A DNA stretch of 38,290 nucleotides from an uncultured Spirochaetaceae bacterium (GCA_902799965.1 CADCCO010000011.1:1-38290); one strand, 5' to 3'. Positions 25,801-33,627 are shown, counted from the first letter of the stretch. A program made the numbers and translations. The notes: generated by a model from the sequence alone, not told the origin.

Positions 25801-28800
25801 CGTTTGAAAATTTTTCCTGCTTGGAAAGGCTTTCAAAAAATTGCCTTAAAGATTTTTGTCCGCCCGCGCAATCGCATAGGGAGTAAAAGTAATTTTTCAG
25901 CGACTGGTCTTTTTCGTTTTCAAAAAGGCAGTCCAGCGCCTTTTTAAATTCATTCCAAGAAACGCCCTCGCCGACTTCGCCCTTTTCGCAAAGCAAAGCG
26001 TCAAGCCTGGCTTTTTCCTTTTGCGCGCTTTCGCGGGCGGCCTTCCATTCGTTGTAAGCGAGCGAATATTGCGACAGCTCTTGGGATAAGCTGTTCATAA
26101 AGCCTGCCTGAACGCTTCTAATGTCAAGACCAGTTTCGTAAAGTTTTAGAGCGATGGACTCAAAGGACGTGGCCAGCGCCGTAAAAGCCGCGGCTATCGG
26201 CCCCGCCCACAAGCCGAATGGAATTATGCAGGCTATAGCGCCAAAAACGTTGGCCGCCGCAAAAGCCGCCGCGGCGGAGACTTGCCAGCCGTCAGCCGCG
26301 CTCGCGACGGACACAGCGGGCGCGTTCAATGCGGCGGCCTTTAGAGCGTCGTTGGCTATGCAAGCCGCGTCAATCGAGGAGCCAAAAATCGTTTCGGAAA
26401 ACAAAATGAATTTCGCAAGGTCCGACTCTCCGCCAGCGCCAATCACAGCCAAAAAAGAGTTGTACATCGTCGCGAAGCGGCCGTTCCTGTAGCTTTCAGC
26501 TAAATTCACCCCGTGGACGGAATCCGGCAGATCGCCTATTTTGTAATTGTCTTCAATGAACGGGTCTTCCACGCGACAAAACGCCTCATTCCTAAAGGAA
26601 AGGTCGGCGGCGTCCCTTGCAGAAATCGAAGCGAGCGCAAGTTCGGCAATGCCGTAAGGCTTGCTTTCAAGCGACTCTAAAAATTCAATCGCGTCCCTTT
26701 TGGCCCGGCTTTGCCTCCACTCTTTTCCGGAGCAGTCGGTTTCAGAAAGGCAAAAGTCCGAAAAATATTCGTCAAACAGCGCTTCGTCCGAGCAAGGGGA
26801 ACTGCCGCCGCTCAGCGAGAAGGAATAGCTTCCGTCCGAATTTTTTGAAATCGAAACCAAACGGCGGACGCTTTCCGGCGCCTGATACGAAGAGCCAACG
26901 CTCGCGGCCTCGCGGACTATTTTGGAAAGCGCCGAACGCTCGTCGGCTTCCGCCTGCAAAAGCCGCTCCTTCTGCGCCGCCAATTCCTTTTCATACCTGT
27001 AAAGCAAGGCGCGCGCCTTGTAGAATTCAGCGTAATTTTTTTTATAGCCGTCCATAAGCTCAAGCGGCAAGCCTTGCTGGATCGCCTCAAGCGCGTCAAC
27101 GGCGGCCTTTTGCTTGTCGCGCTCCTCTTGCGCGCTTAAAAGCCGTTCGTAGGCCGCGCCGCTGTCATGCAAGTATTCGTTTTGGCCGTAAAAATAAATT
27201 TCTTCCGCCAGCCGGTACTTGCCGCGCGCCGCCTTTACTTTTTCGTAGAGAAGCGAACATTCTTCAAGGAACAAATTCATTTTGTCGCAGGCGGCGGCGT
27301 ATAGGTTTATCGCGCTGTCGTCCGAAACGCCGCTCGCCTCTTGCAAAGCGGCCGCGTAATCGAATTGCGCCGCCTCAACAATCCTCTTTTGCGCGGCAAG
27401 AGCTTGAGAAAGCGACACGGTTTTTTCATAAGGCGCGGCCAAGCTTTCAAGCGTTTTTTTCATTTCGCCAAGAAGCTCGGCGCGGCTTTCGCAAATTTTA
27501 TCAAAAAACTCTTGGTCATAATCGTTCGCGCATCCCGCTTCAAGCCCTTCCACAAAATATTTTTCAAAAACGTCTATGTAATAGTCGATTTTTTCAAAAG
27601 CCGCGCCGCGCCCAATCCTGCCGCAAAGGCTTTCGCATTGCGCCTCAATCGTTTGGTTTTGCGAACGTTCATTTAGAGCCGCCTTGTAAAGCGCCAAAAG
27701 TTCAAGGCCGCTTTTGTCCAGCCCATCCGCCGCTTGGTCCAGCGCCAAAAAAAATTCTTCCAAGTTCGCCTTGGTCGCGCCCTCTATAGTTTCCGCAACC
27801 CGAACCCGCGCGGCTTGGCTTTGTTCTTGCAAAAGCGCGGCGGAAAAGCCCTTGTAGTTTTCGTAAACCGCCTCAAAAGCGGCGTTTTCGTCAAAAAATT
27901 CGTGGATTTCTTCCGCGCTTCCGTCAAAAAGAAGCAAAGCCGCTTCCCTTGTCGCAAGAGCCGCGCCGCTTCGCTCAAGCAAGTCTTCAAACGCGGCGCG
28001 GATTTCGCCGTCAAGCGGATTTCCGTCTTGCAAGCCTTTTGCCAGTTCCGACAAAAGCGCGGCCTTTTCTTGGTCCAAAAATTCCAAGTCGCCTTCGACA
28101 GAAGAAAAAAGCGCGCCGTCAAAAAGGCCGGAAGCCAAAAGCTCTTCCAAGGCGTCTGAAATTTCCTGCAGCCGCGCCATCGGCAGGGACTTTGCGGCCA
28201 AGAGGTCCGAGCCGCTAGAAAGAAGGGTTTCCTTGGCTTCCAAAAGCGCGCCGTCAACTTCAAGGCCTTCTATTTGCGACGAATCGTATGAAAAAGCGCC
28301 GCTTCCCTCTACAATCCTGTCGCGCGCCTCGGAAATCCGCTCCAAAAACTCTTTGTCAAACGCCTCTTGGACGCTGGCGGAAAAATCGGCCAGGCGCTTT
28401 TCAAATTCTTCCGAAGAAACGTTCAAAGCCTTTAGCGCGGCGCATTGCTCGTTAAGCTTTGACTGCGACGCGCCCGTCAAAATGTTTTCGCGCTCTTCAA
28501 AAAGCTCGTCGTATTTGTCGCGCGCCGCTTCAAGCGCGCTCCTTGCGCTTTCGACGGTTTGCAAAGCCGCGTCGTAAGCGCTTTTTGCCGCCTCAAGTTC
28601 GCCGCTTTTTTCAGGAAGGAGCAAGGCAAGCGCTTCGTATTCCGCCTTGGCCGCGTTGAATTCCTTTAGCGCGCTTTCCAGATTTTCTTCCGTCCTTTTT
28701 GAGCTTTCGATGTCGCTAAAATTGTTTTGCGCGTAGTCATAAACCGCCTGCGCGACAGCCACCCGCTCTTCCCAAACATCCAGCAAAGCCTTTGCCGAAG

Positions 28801-30508
28801 CCTTTTCAACAGAAAGCTCGTCGCAATCGTCCGTCTGCAAAAGAGCGTCGCTTTGCAAAGCCAAAAAGTTTTCGTCGGCCTTTTCCTTAAAACGGTCGAA
28901 CAAGTCCAGCCAGTCAAACAACTCTTTGCCGGAATCCCACAATGTTTCGATGTCCGAAAGGCATTTCCAGTATTCTTCGTTCTTTGACGGCAAGAACAAT
29001 TTCCATTCGCAAAGGCCGTTGTAAATTTCCGCCATTTCCTGAGCGGAAGAATTTTCCGAACAATCCGAAACTTTCTGCGCGAATTTTTCAATCTTGTCTA
29101 TGACGAATATTTTGTAGGGCGAAGAAAAGTCCCAGCAAAAAAATTCCATTTTGTATCTTTCGGACAAGAAGAAGTCCTTGACGCTTTTAACGACGTCGCG
29201 CTTCCAGTTTGCAATTTCGTTTCTTAAATCGTCAGTAGTCGCAGCGCTCAAATCATGGCGGCTTCCAAACGCGGAATCTTCCGTTTTCCAGTAAGCGTAA
29301 ACGCCCCTGTACCTTTCGCTCCAGCGCTCGTACCATACGTCAACGCCGCCTTGCGCGATTTCAAGAATGGCGCGGCATTGCTCGTAAGCCTGTACTTTTG
29401 CTTGGGCGATTTTTTGCTTTTGGTCAACTTCCAAAGACAAAGACTTTTGAAAGTCCAGCATATAGTCCGAAATTTCTTGGTTGAGCGCGCTGAATTTTTT
29501 TTGCCATTCGCGCTCGCCTTCTTGTATTTGCGCGGAAATTCTATCCGCCCATTCTTCCTTTCTCTTTTCAAGCTCATTCCAAGCCTCCTGCCATTTTTGG
29601 CTGTCGTTAGCCCAAAGATTTTCGGCCTCCCTTTCCCATTCGGCGCGGGCCGTCAAAAAGTCTTCCTCCGCCCTGTCCCATTTTTGCAAGCCGCGCTCAA
29701 GCTCTGCCTCAAACTGTAAAAGCCATTTTTCCTTGGACTCTTGGCCAAGCCGAACGTCGTCCGCGTCCGCGCGCGCGGCTTGGGTCTCCAGCGACTCAAA
29801 GAGCTTTTCCACCGCCGCGCCGCTTTCGCTTTCAACTTGCCAGGCAAGGTTTTGCGCCACGGCAAAAGCCGCCCTTTCCGCGCTCATCTTTTTGAGCGAA
29901 TTGTGGTCGTACAAAATTTGATCCATCAAGTCGTTGGCCGCCTTTTCTTCGGCAAACCAAAATTCGGCTTTTTGCGCTTCCGTAAAATTTTCGTTCAGAT
30001 AGGCGCGGACAATTTCTTGCGCGGCGGCCTCCCATTGCGCGCGGGCCTCTTGGATTTTTTCTTTTGGAACAACGCGGGTCTTTTTTCCGTCAGAATCTGT
30101 GAACAAGAATTCGGCGGCGGCCTTTTGCAGCGCCTCGCAAAGCGCGCTTTTTTGGACGGCGTTTTTTTCACGGCTCTTTCGCTCCAAAAGCCATTCCTTA
30201 AAGGCGGCCTCGGCCTCTTCGCCCAACTCGCGCTCAAAAACTTTTTTCTGGGTCTTCCAGTCTTCCGCTCCGTCAAGGCCCAAAGACTCGGCGCTTTTTT
30301 CCCATTCAAAAAGCGCGGCGCTTATACCCTCGCGCGCGATTTTTTCAAAGCGGCTTTGGTCGGTTTGAATTTTCGCCTTTTCCAAGTACGAGTCAAAAGT
30401 CCTTCGCCCCGCGCTCACGGCAGCCGGCAATTCCGACGCAAAGGCCGCGCCGGAGCAATAGCAAAACAGCGCAAAAAGCGCCGCCAGCCGGTTCAACAAA
30501 TCTTTCAT
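22268..30508 (-). CDS. Giant secreted coiled-coil protein with C-terminal papain/C39-like domain
   Basis: 2746 residues from the ATG at 30508, which has AGGAGG 6 nt upstream; another ATG five codons earlier overlaps that site. A signal peptide (LNRLAALFALFCYCSGAAFA) is followed by some 1380 residues of Trp/Glu/Ala-rich helix with repeated W-containing heptads (for example AEWEREAENLWAND). A hydrophobic segment at about 1408-1450 contains IACIIPFGLWAGPIAAAF. More helix follows, then Gly/Ala-rich stretches at about 2106-2130 (GLVAGVSAGVGAVAG) and 2183-2209, and a segment LNYLATGDFSVNLLNV with GRGGVDLSYG at about 2236-2280. The layout resembles the very long Leptospira proteins (TIGR04388, 'Lepto_longest') as I remember them. 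The last 200 residues look like a C39/papain peptidase: Cys2562 in YGYGCTLSTAAYI, His2678 in NGSHSVLLDK and Asp2702 in VMDPWQGG. It is probably a surface or secreted effector; a structural protein is the alternative. Confidence 0.8.
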   Translation of the reverse strand: MKDLLNRLAALFALFCYCSGAAFASELPAAVSAGRRTFDSYLEKAKIQTDQSRFEKIAREGISAALFEWEKSAESLGLDGAEDWKTQKKVFERELGEEAEAAFKEWLLERKSREKNAVQKSALCEALQKAAAEFLFTDSDGKKTRVVPKEKIQEARAQWEAAAQEIVRAYLNENFTEAQKAEFWFAEEKAANDLMDQILYDHNSLKKMSAERAAFAVAQNLAWQVESESGAAVEKLFESLETQAARADADDVRLGQESKEKWLLQFEAELERGLQKWDRAEEDFLTARAEWEREAENLWANDSQKWQEAWNELEKRKEEWADRISAQIQEGEREWQKKFSALNQEISDYMLDFQKSLSLEVDQKQKIAQAKVQAYEQCRAILEIAQGGVDVWYERWSERYRGVYAYWKTEDSAFGSRHDLSAATTDDLRNEIANWKRDVVKSVKDFFLSERYKMEFFCWDFSSPYKIFVIDKIEKFAQKVSDCSENSSAQEMAEIYNGLCEWKLFLPSKNEEYWKCLSDIETLWDSGKELFDWLDLFDRFKEKADENFLALQSDALLQTDDCDELSVEKASAKALLDVWEERVAVAQAVYDYAQNNFSDIESSKRTEENLESALKEFNAAKAEYEALALLLPEKSGELEAAKSAYDAALQTVESARSALEAARDKYDELFEERENILTGASQSKLNEQCAALKALNVSSEEFEKRLADFSASVQEAFDKEFLERISEARDRIVEGSGAFSYDSSQIEGLEVDGALLEAKETLLSSGSDLLAAKSLPMARLQEISDALEELLASGLFDGALFSSVEGDLEFLDQEKAALLSELAKGLQDGNPLDGEIRAAFEDLLERSGAALATREAALLLFDGSAEEIHEFFDENAAFEAVYENYKGFSAALLQEQSQAARVRVAETIEGATKANLEEFFLALDQAADGLDKSGLELLALYKAALNERSQNQTIEAQCESLCGRIGRGAAFEKIDYYIDVFEKYFVEGLEAGCANDYDQEFFDKICESRAELLGEMKKTLESLAAPYEKTVSLSQALAAQKRIVEAAQFDYAAALQEASGVSDDSAINLYAAACDKMNLFLEECSLLYEKVKAARGKYRLAEEIYFYGQNEYLHDSGAAYERLLSAQEERDKQKAAVDALEAIQQGLPLELMDGYKKNYAEFYKARALLYRYEKELAAQKERLLQAEADERSALSKIVREAASVGSSYQAPESVRRLVSISKNSDGSYSFSLSGGSSPCSDEALFDEYFSDFCLSETDCSGKEWRQSRAKRDAIEFLESLESKPYGIAELALASISARDAADLSFRNEAFCRVEDPFIEDNYKIGDLPDSVHGVNLAESYRNGRFATMYNSFLAVIGAGGESDLAKFILFSETIFGSSIDAACIANDALKAAALNAPAVSVASAADGWQVSAAAAFAAANVFGAIACIIPFGLWAGPIAAAFTALATSFESIALKLYETGLDIRSVQAGFMNSLSQELSQYSLAYNEWKAARESAQKEKARLDALLCEKGEVGEGVSWNEFKKALDCLFENEKDQSLKNYFYSLCDCAGGQKSLRQFFESLSKQEKFSNAREALEKMTAFLETKKNGSKAALDSYVNERGGDLSFDQNGYYDNLLCFYAKELLPALPVMLGGAAEDYQAEVFDDYLELRNEQVLESARRRLEKQERLFSILADDMAEQKNGWDKKVQLVLQNAASEWSAAQEKIQGAYNYWLNGWSARYQEANDEWTRNYSAFLADKQDWIYSQYIGSQCLASQSVGGQADASSDGYSRAEKWSAAAKNAPRLQSSAWIDESLNGFFDSEKFERLSALAQNLADFSKNDSYIQSLFLLDKKDGALAKSAAVLSQVLREMEDAMTSAAATLALQKIQLEYEKSVEMCLDALEEKNRGVEKWELDMVRASGYTVDPLIHRYAVIDSALFSVKRETQWVHRYEYFHAERPGFDFSLEGYAGNASRLIMKKAQEITSVLQAWAYRIFGGEGSVDNSEFSKHVGVAAKFRDKPNPNSPLDRNVESYGSGEMGLIMLDYQWNSIRNSGGYAELCKAPYDQQLFDTGIEGLKLPTVRDVFGVVCELFASCPPLYFVKYVDDAIFSLFDGAMGYKSWDDVLNDALRLGLVAGVSAGVGAVAGRASDALKTACSALKEGAAGHIFNAAQKAAAGYVESGLKGTVNSIDFVRGKINMEQAADAWLGASAWTGAAGAFVGGALGAVNLLDAGGRALSGAAFSNIYKMNSTLGSLTGAALNYLATGDFSVNLLNVRGVGLLEVGVKDGQFFGGYGRGGVDLSYGALSSLVAGAMDSQKVSNMKNGGAEDRIRLDEINVLARSGRAENAKLARDIFDEEILLKFEDGVGLGTFSDNTLLMDKALLGDKNGLVLLATYSSLHNAARKEKERSAAEGEPDALDGLADTGAAFSAALKMFGAGEADDERFSDFSAIKEAHEKGGRVGVYALYAEAMEKARKHGKKVSGLAELLAQPYYQNEEENRGVVLGFSLDKDKYNEIALQNAIDRYVAKQVEQAKKNGSSDAELVEKTRKSREEAESELKLGVKNDKYGYDPKNAVQDLYGYGCTLSTAAYIAYSITGNAVSLAEANKIIKEKGLYEVGPDKNGVKEENCLAVGENYASAVNSIAGGDYLRAAGSVDADIRDKNGKIIGNNRQSVFERIVKNANDAKNVYFTHMRVNGSHSVLLDKINFGDGQNYMTSTFTVMDPWQGGKYGPKNGWADISRADFYALTESGKELYALTRKNLRAAAS

Positions 30509-30523
30509 GTCTACCTCCTGCAT

Positions 30524-30622
30524 AAGAGATAGACTTTTTTTTGTTTTTTTTAGACTTTTTTTTAAAAAATTTTAATATTTTTTTGAATTTTTTGTCTTTT
30601 TGCGAGAATTTGCGGCAAAGTA
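30524..30622. promoter_or_regulatory. A/T-tract region upstream of the giant gene
   Basis: A run of homopolymer T tracts read on the + strand (A tracts for the giant gene). TAGAC followed by T8 occurs at 30530-30542 and again at 30551-30563, 21 bp apart, with T8 in between at 30544-30551. Further T or A tracts lie every 9-12 bp to about 30598. This predicts curved DNA. TATTAA or TAAAAT near 30567-30577 (minus strand) could serve as a -10 box, but no clear -35 box is seen. Confidence 0.5.
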
Positions 30623-30651
30623 TTGAATTTTTTTTCCAACTGCGCTAGACT
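30623..30651 (+). promoter_or_regulatory. Promoter of the tRNA-Arg/tRNA-Gly pair
   Basis: TTGAAT (30623-30628), a 17-bp spacer, then TAGACT (30646-30651). It lies 12 nt before the mature tRNA-Arg. Confidence 0.6.
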
Positions 30652-30663
30652 ATTTGAACCTTT

Positions 30664-30737
<74 letters not shown>

Positions 30738-30745
30738 TATAAAAC

Positions 30746-30816
30746 GCGGTAGTAATACAACGGTAGTATGCGCGCTTCCCAAGCCCGACACGCGGGTCCG
30801 ACTCCCGTCTACCGCT
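30746..30816 (+). tRNA. tRNA-Gly (anticodon CCC)
   Basis: A 71-nt cloverleaf 8 nt after tRNA-Arg: acceptor GCGGTAG/CTACCGC, D arm ATAC/GTAT, anticodon loop TTCCCAA giving CCC, T arm GCGGG-TCCGACT-CCCGT. The anticodon stem CGCGC/GCCCG has a central C-C mismatch (29-41), and the T loop has C instead of T at position 55. No CCA is encoded. Confidence 0.85.
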
Positions 30817-30883
30817 TTAGGCCTTCCAAAAAAAAAGCAATACAAAGCCTTTCAATTTTTTCAAAACAACAGAGGACCCGCCT

Positions 30884-30942
30884 GAGCGAGCGCCGAGCAG
30901 GGGCGAGGAAGAGGCGGCAGGACGCCGCCGGAGCGAGCGCCG
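30884..30942. repeat. GC-rich intergenic segment with a 12-bp direct repeat
   Basis: GAGCGAGCGCCG occurs at 30884-30895 and 30931-30942, the second copy abutting the stop of the DUF5718 gene. The rest of 30817-30883 is A/T-rich and holds no gene that I can support. Confidence 0.5.
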
Positions 30943-31812
30943 TTACAAAACCACGCGCTGGCGCAAAAGCGAAACGCCGTCCGCTTGCCCGCCGCTCAAA
31001 ATCATTTCTTCGATTTTTTCCTTTGAATATGAATCCGGGTAAAGAACGACAATCGAGTCGTCGCCGGCTTGCAAAAAGTTTTCCTTGCCAAAAGGGCTGT
31101 AGCGCGTGGCTCCCACGCTGACAAAAATTTTTTGGGGAAAGCCCGCCGCCCGCAAATAAGAATGAACGTCTTCCGCCGGCCCCTCGTTCTTTTGATTGTT
31201 GAACTTGTCCAAAAGCCAGTCGTTCAATTTTTTTCCAAAATAAGAATAGCCCGTGACCGGGGAATTTTCTCCGTACTCAAAAAGCTTTCCGCCGCGCGCC
31301 AAATACGAGGCGATTCTGTAGCGGCCAAAAATCCCCGGCTCAACTTTTATCGCGTCGCCGCTAAAGCCCTTGCTGCTTGGCCCCCAATTTTTTTTCACGC
31401 TGATTTTAAGGGCGCCTTCCTTTCGTATCGAAACGTCGTTGGACGCTCCAAAAAAGCGCGGCTCAAGCGCCGTCAAAGCGCCGTCCCGCCAGTTAGCGTC
31501 AAAGACTATCGCCATCTCCGGCTCAATCTGAATTTTTTCTTCGCCCTTGGGAAAAACGATTTTATTCGCGTCAAAGGGAAAGACATTCAAAAAGGCGGGA
31601 ACGCAAGAAGCGGCCGCCGCGCCCGCGCGGCCATCTCGAACTTGTTTCGGAATCTCGTTTGGAATGTAGGTCGGAAAAAGCGCCTTTGGCGCGGCCGCGT
31701 CGCTTGTCTTTACGTCCTTAAAAGATTCGGCCTCGCCAGCCTGCTCCAAATGCCCGGTAAAATTTCCCGCGACGCCAAAACACGCCGCGTCGCGCAAATC
31801 GATTTTAAACAT
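30943..31812 (-). CDS. DUF5718 family protein
   Basis: 289 residues from the ATG at 31812. The conserved family blocks are all present: FGVAGNFTGHLEQAGEA at the N-terminus, IQIEPEMAIVFD, SIRKEGALKISVKKNWG, RYRIASYLARGGKLFEYG and SVGATRYSPFGKENFL. The function is unknown; the fold recalls fumarylacetoacetate-hydrolase-like enzymes. A TTG start 16 codons earlier would lie inside the divergent tRNA-Pro promoter and is rejected; no good Shine-Dalgarno is seen. After FPTYIPN comes an insertion of about 17 residues (EIPKQVRDGRAGAAAAS) that I do not expect in the family and that is encoded by a palindromic repeat. Confidence 0.82.
   Translation of the reverse strand: MFKIDLRDAACFGVAGNFTGHLEQAGEAESFKDVKTSDAAAPKALFPTYIPNEIPKQVRDGRAGAAAASCVPAFLNVFPFDANKIVFPKGEEKIQIEPEMAIVFDANWRDGALTALEPRFFGASNDVSIRKEGALKISVKKNWGPSSKGFSGDAIKVEPGIFGRYRIASYLARGGKLFEYGENSPVTGYSYFGKKLNDWLLDKFNNQKNEGPAEDVHSYLRAAGFPQKIFVSVGATRYSPFGKENFLQAGDDSIVVLYPDSYSKEKIEEMILSGGQADGVSLLRQRVVL
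31632..31657 (-). repeat. Palindromic repeat copy inside the DUF5718 gene
   Basis: This segment has the same layout as each arm of the intergenic element at 36889-36966 (CAT, TCG, CTTG, CGGA, TC in order) with a palindromic core CGAA/TTCG. It is in frame and encodes NEIPKQVRDG. Confidence 0.6.
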
Positions 31813-31854
31813 AAAGCCATTTTCGCGCAAAAAAACATTTTCCACAAGCGCGGC

Positions 31855-31883
31855 TTGCAATTTTTTTTAATTTCTGTTATAGT
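31855..31883 (+). promoter_or_regulatory. tRNA-Pro promoter
   Basis: TTGCAA (31855-31860), a 17-bp spacer, then TATAGT (31878-31883), with initiation near 31890, just ahead of the tRNA. Confidence 0.75.
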
Positions 31884-31897
31884 GGCTTTCACATTTA

Positions 31898-31970
31898 CGG
31901 GATGTAGCGCAGCTGGTAGCGCGTCTGCTTTGGGAGCAGAATGTCGCAGGTTCAAATCCTGTCATCCCGA
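31898..31970 (+). tRNA. tRNA-Pro (anticodon TGG)
   Basis: A 73-nt cloverleaf: acceptor CGGGATG/CATCCCG, anticodon arm TCTGC-TTTGGGA-GCAGA giving TGG, T arm GCAGG-TTCAAAT-CCTGT. No CCA is encoded. Confidence 0.96.
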
Positions 31971-32008
31971 AAAAACAGAGCCGCCTCGGGCGGCTTTGTT
32001 TTTTCGGG
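31966..32008 (+). terminator. tRNA-Pro terminator with 20-bp stem
   Basis: Positions 31966-31985 pair with 31989-32008 around a TCG loop, with one G-T wobble. The T6 run is 31999-32004. The outer pairs include the last four acceptor bases of the tRNA (CCCG). Confidence 0.9.
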
Positions 32009-32070
32009 GCAATTATGGAAATTTATCCATGTGAGCGCTCGCGCGCTCTGACGCTCCCGAAAAACCAGGT

Positions 32071-32856
32071 CTAATTATTCTCGGCGCTTGAGTCGATGGG
32101 AACTTCGCCGATGTGAAGCACTTTGCTGTAATAAGAAGTGTATGTGTTGTCGCGGCCGACCGCCACAGCGTACAAATTCACGTAATACTTGTTGTTCGAC
32201 ACTGTTCCCTTTACATAGTCTTCGTCGGTTTCCGCCGGCAGCGAATTCAAATCCGCATTGTACTTTGGATTGTTGTAACGGCCAAAGTCAAAGGTCTTGG
32301 GCGTGCCGCCAAAAGTCACTGAGCGGCGGGGAAATTTGGTAGTCGTCACTTGCGTCTTTGAGTCCGTAATTTGTATAATCGCGCGGTACTCGTTGTTGGA
32401 GTCGGCTTCGGAGCCGTAATTGCAAAGGCGTATTTTGACCCTGGCTCCGTACAAGTAAACGTCGCCGTCTATGCCTATCAAGGGCTGAACGTTTCCGTCA
32501 GAAGTGTTCAACTGTTTGTAGCCGTAGCCTATCATTTTTGCGGCTGCCGAAGAATAGTCCGTGGAATTGTTCAGCGCGCTTATCTCCGACTTGTGGCTTT
32601 GCATCGTGGAAACGTCCGCGTAAATCTTGTAGTAAACCGCGGTGCCCAAAACTGTGTTTCCGGCCTTGACGTCGTTTTCGTGATTGTATGTGTTGAACTC
32701 AATGTAGTTTGCGGCAAAGTCCGAGTTTGTGTAAACGGTTTCGTGAACGACGGTGGTGGGAGCTTCGATTATGCTGATTGAGTCAAGGCCGCAAGAAGCA
32801 AAAAAAAGCGCGCCCGCGGCAAAAAAGGAAATGCAAAGCGAAAATTTTCTTCTCAT
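32071..32856 (-). CDS. Hypothetical exported lipoprotein
   Basis: 261 residues. The N-terminus MRRKFSLCISFFAAGALFFASC has a basic start, a hydrophobic core and a lipobox Cys after FFAS, so it should be lipidated. The rest is Tyr/Asn-rich with predicted beta strands (for example DGDVYLYGARVKIRL) and no domain that I recognise. The ATG at 32856 has GGAGG 6 nt upstream; other starts (TTG at 32871, ATG at 32862) lie before or on that site. It is the last gene of the cmk-rpsA run, 41 nt after the TPR gene. Confidence 0.75.
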   Translation of the reverse strand: MRRKFSLCISFFAAGALFFASCGLDSISIIEAPTTVVHETVYTNSDFAANYIEFNTYNHENDVKAGNTVLGTAVYYKIYADVSTMQSHKSEISALNNSTDYSSAAAKMIGYGYKQLNTSDGNVQPLIGIDGDVYLYGARVKIRLCNYGSEADSNNEYRAIIQITDSKTQVTTTKFPRRSVTFGGTPKTFDFGRYNNPKYNADLNSLPAETDEDYVKGTVSNNKYYVNLYAVAVGRDNTYTSYYSKVLHIGEVPIDSSAENN

Positions 32857-32897
32857 TCCCATCCTCCACAAGCGCGCGTTCGGGCGAAAGGCCGCCC

Positions 32898-33593
32898 TTA
32901 TTTTTTCAGGTCAAGCAAGCGGGTCTTGGCCAAGTCGTTCCAATCGTCGTTGGAATGCTCCAAAGCGTCAATCGCCTCGTAAGAAGCGATGGCGCCTTCA
33001 GTGTCGCCCTTGCCTTCCTTGATGCGGCCGGCGCTAAAGTAGGCGCGGCTTCGGTCGATGAAGTTTTTGTCGGCGGCGACTTTTTCATAAAGCGCCAAAG
33101 CGTCGTCGCTCTTTCCCAACTCTTCGCAAGCCGCGGCGGCGTTAAAGTTGCACAAAGACTCAAGGTAAGTTCCCTTGCGCTTGTTGGCTGCGGCGAGCCA
33201 AGCGTCTTTGGCGGCCTGCCAATCCTTTTTTTGGCCGTAAATGTCGGCGGCCAGCATGTTGGCGCGGGCGCCCGCGATTCCGCCCTTGTTCAAGTAAGGG
33301 CCAAGGTTGGAAAGCGCCGCGTCGCGGCGCGCGGCCAAGTCGCTTTCGTCAAGGCTTTCGGCTCCCTTTGTAAGCGAGTATTCGATTGTCTCGATTTTGT
33401 CAAGATTCTTTTTTACAACGGCGGAAGAAACATTGAAGAAAATCGCGTAGCCCGCGACGGCGGCGACAAGCGCGATTAAGATTCCAATAAGAAGGGCCTT
33501 GTTCTTTCCCAAAAATTCGCCGAGCTTTTGCTCGCTCGTAAGGCTCTTTTTGTCCGCCTTGCCGGCGCCAATTTTTACAACATTCTCAGCCAT
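32898..33593 (-). CDS. Membrane-anchored TPR protein (YfgM/TolA-binding-like)
   Basis: 231 residues. A hydrophobic helix at about 31-53 (ALLIGILIALVAAVAGYAIFF) follows a 30-residue cytoplasmic part. The rest is tetratricopeptide helices: ARANMLAADIYGQKKDWQAA, NAAAACEELGKSDDALALYE and AGRIKEGKGDTEGAIASYE. The layout matches YfgM-type ancillary proteins of the Sec translocon, which in some bacteria work with PpiD. The ATG at 33593 has GGAG 6 nt upstream; the longer frame begins at a TTG. It lies between the AAA+ regulator and the lipoprotein. Confidence 0.8.
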   Translation of the reverse strand: MAENVVKIGAGKADKKSLTSEQKLGEFLGKNKALLIGILIALVAAVAGYAIFFNVSSAVVKKNLDKIETIEYSLTKGAESLDESDLAARRDAALSNLGPYLNKGGIAGARANMLAADIYGQKKDWQAAKDAWLAAANKRKGTYLESLCNFNAAAACEELGKSDDALALYEKVAADKNFIDRSRAYFSAGRIKEGKGDTEGAIASYEAIDALEHSNDDWNDLAKTRLLDLKK

Positions 33594-33627
33594 AATATTC
33601 TCCAATTCTATCTTTCAATCAATCTTT

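Noticed and set aside
29741..30532. 263-codon open frame on the + strand opposite the giant gene N-terminus
   Set aside because: It is a shadow of the coding strand bias, with an Arg/Leu/Phe-rich composition and no support.
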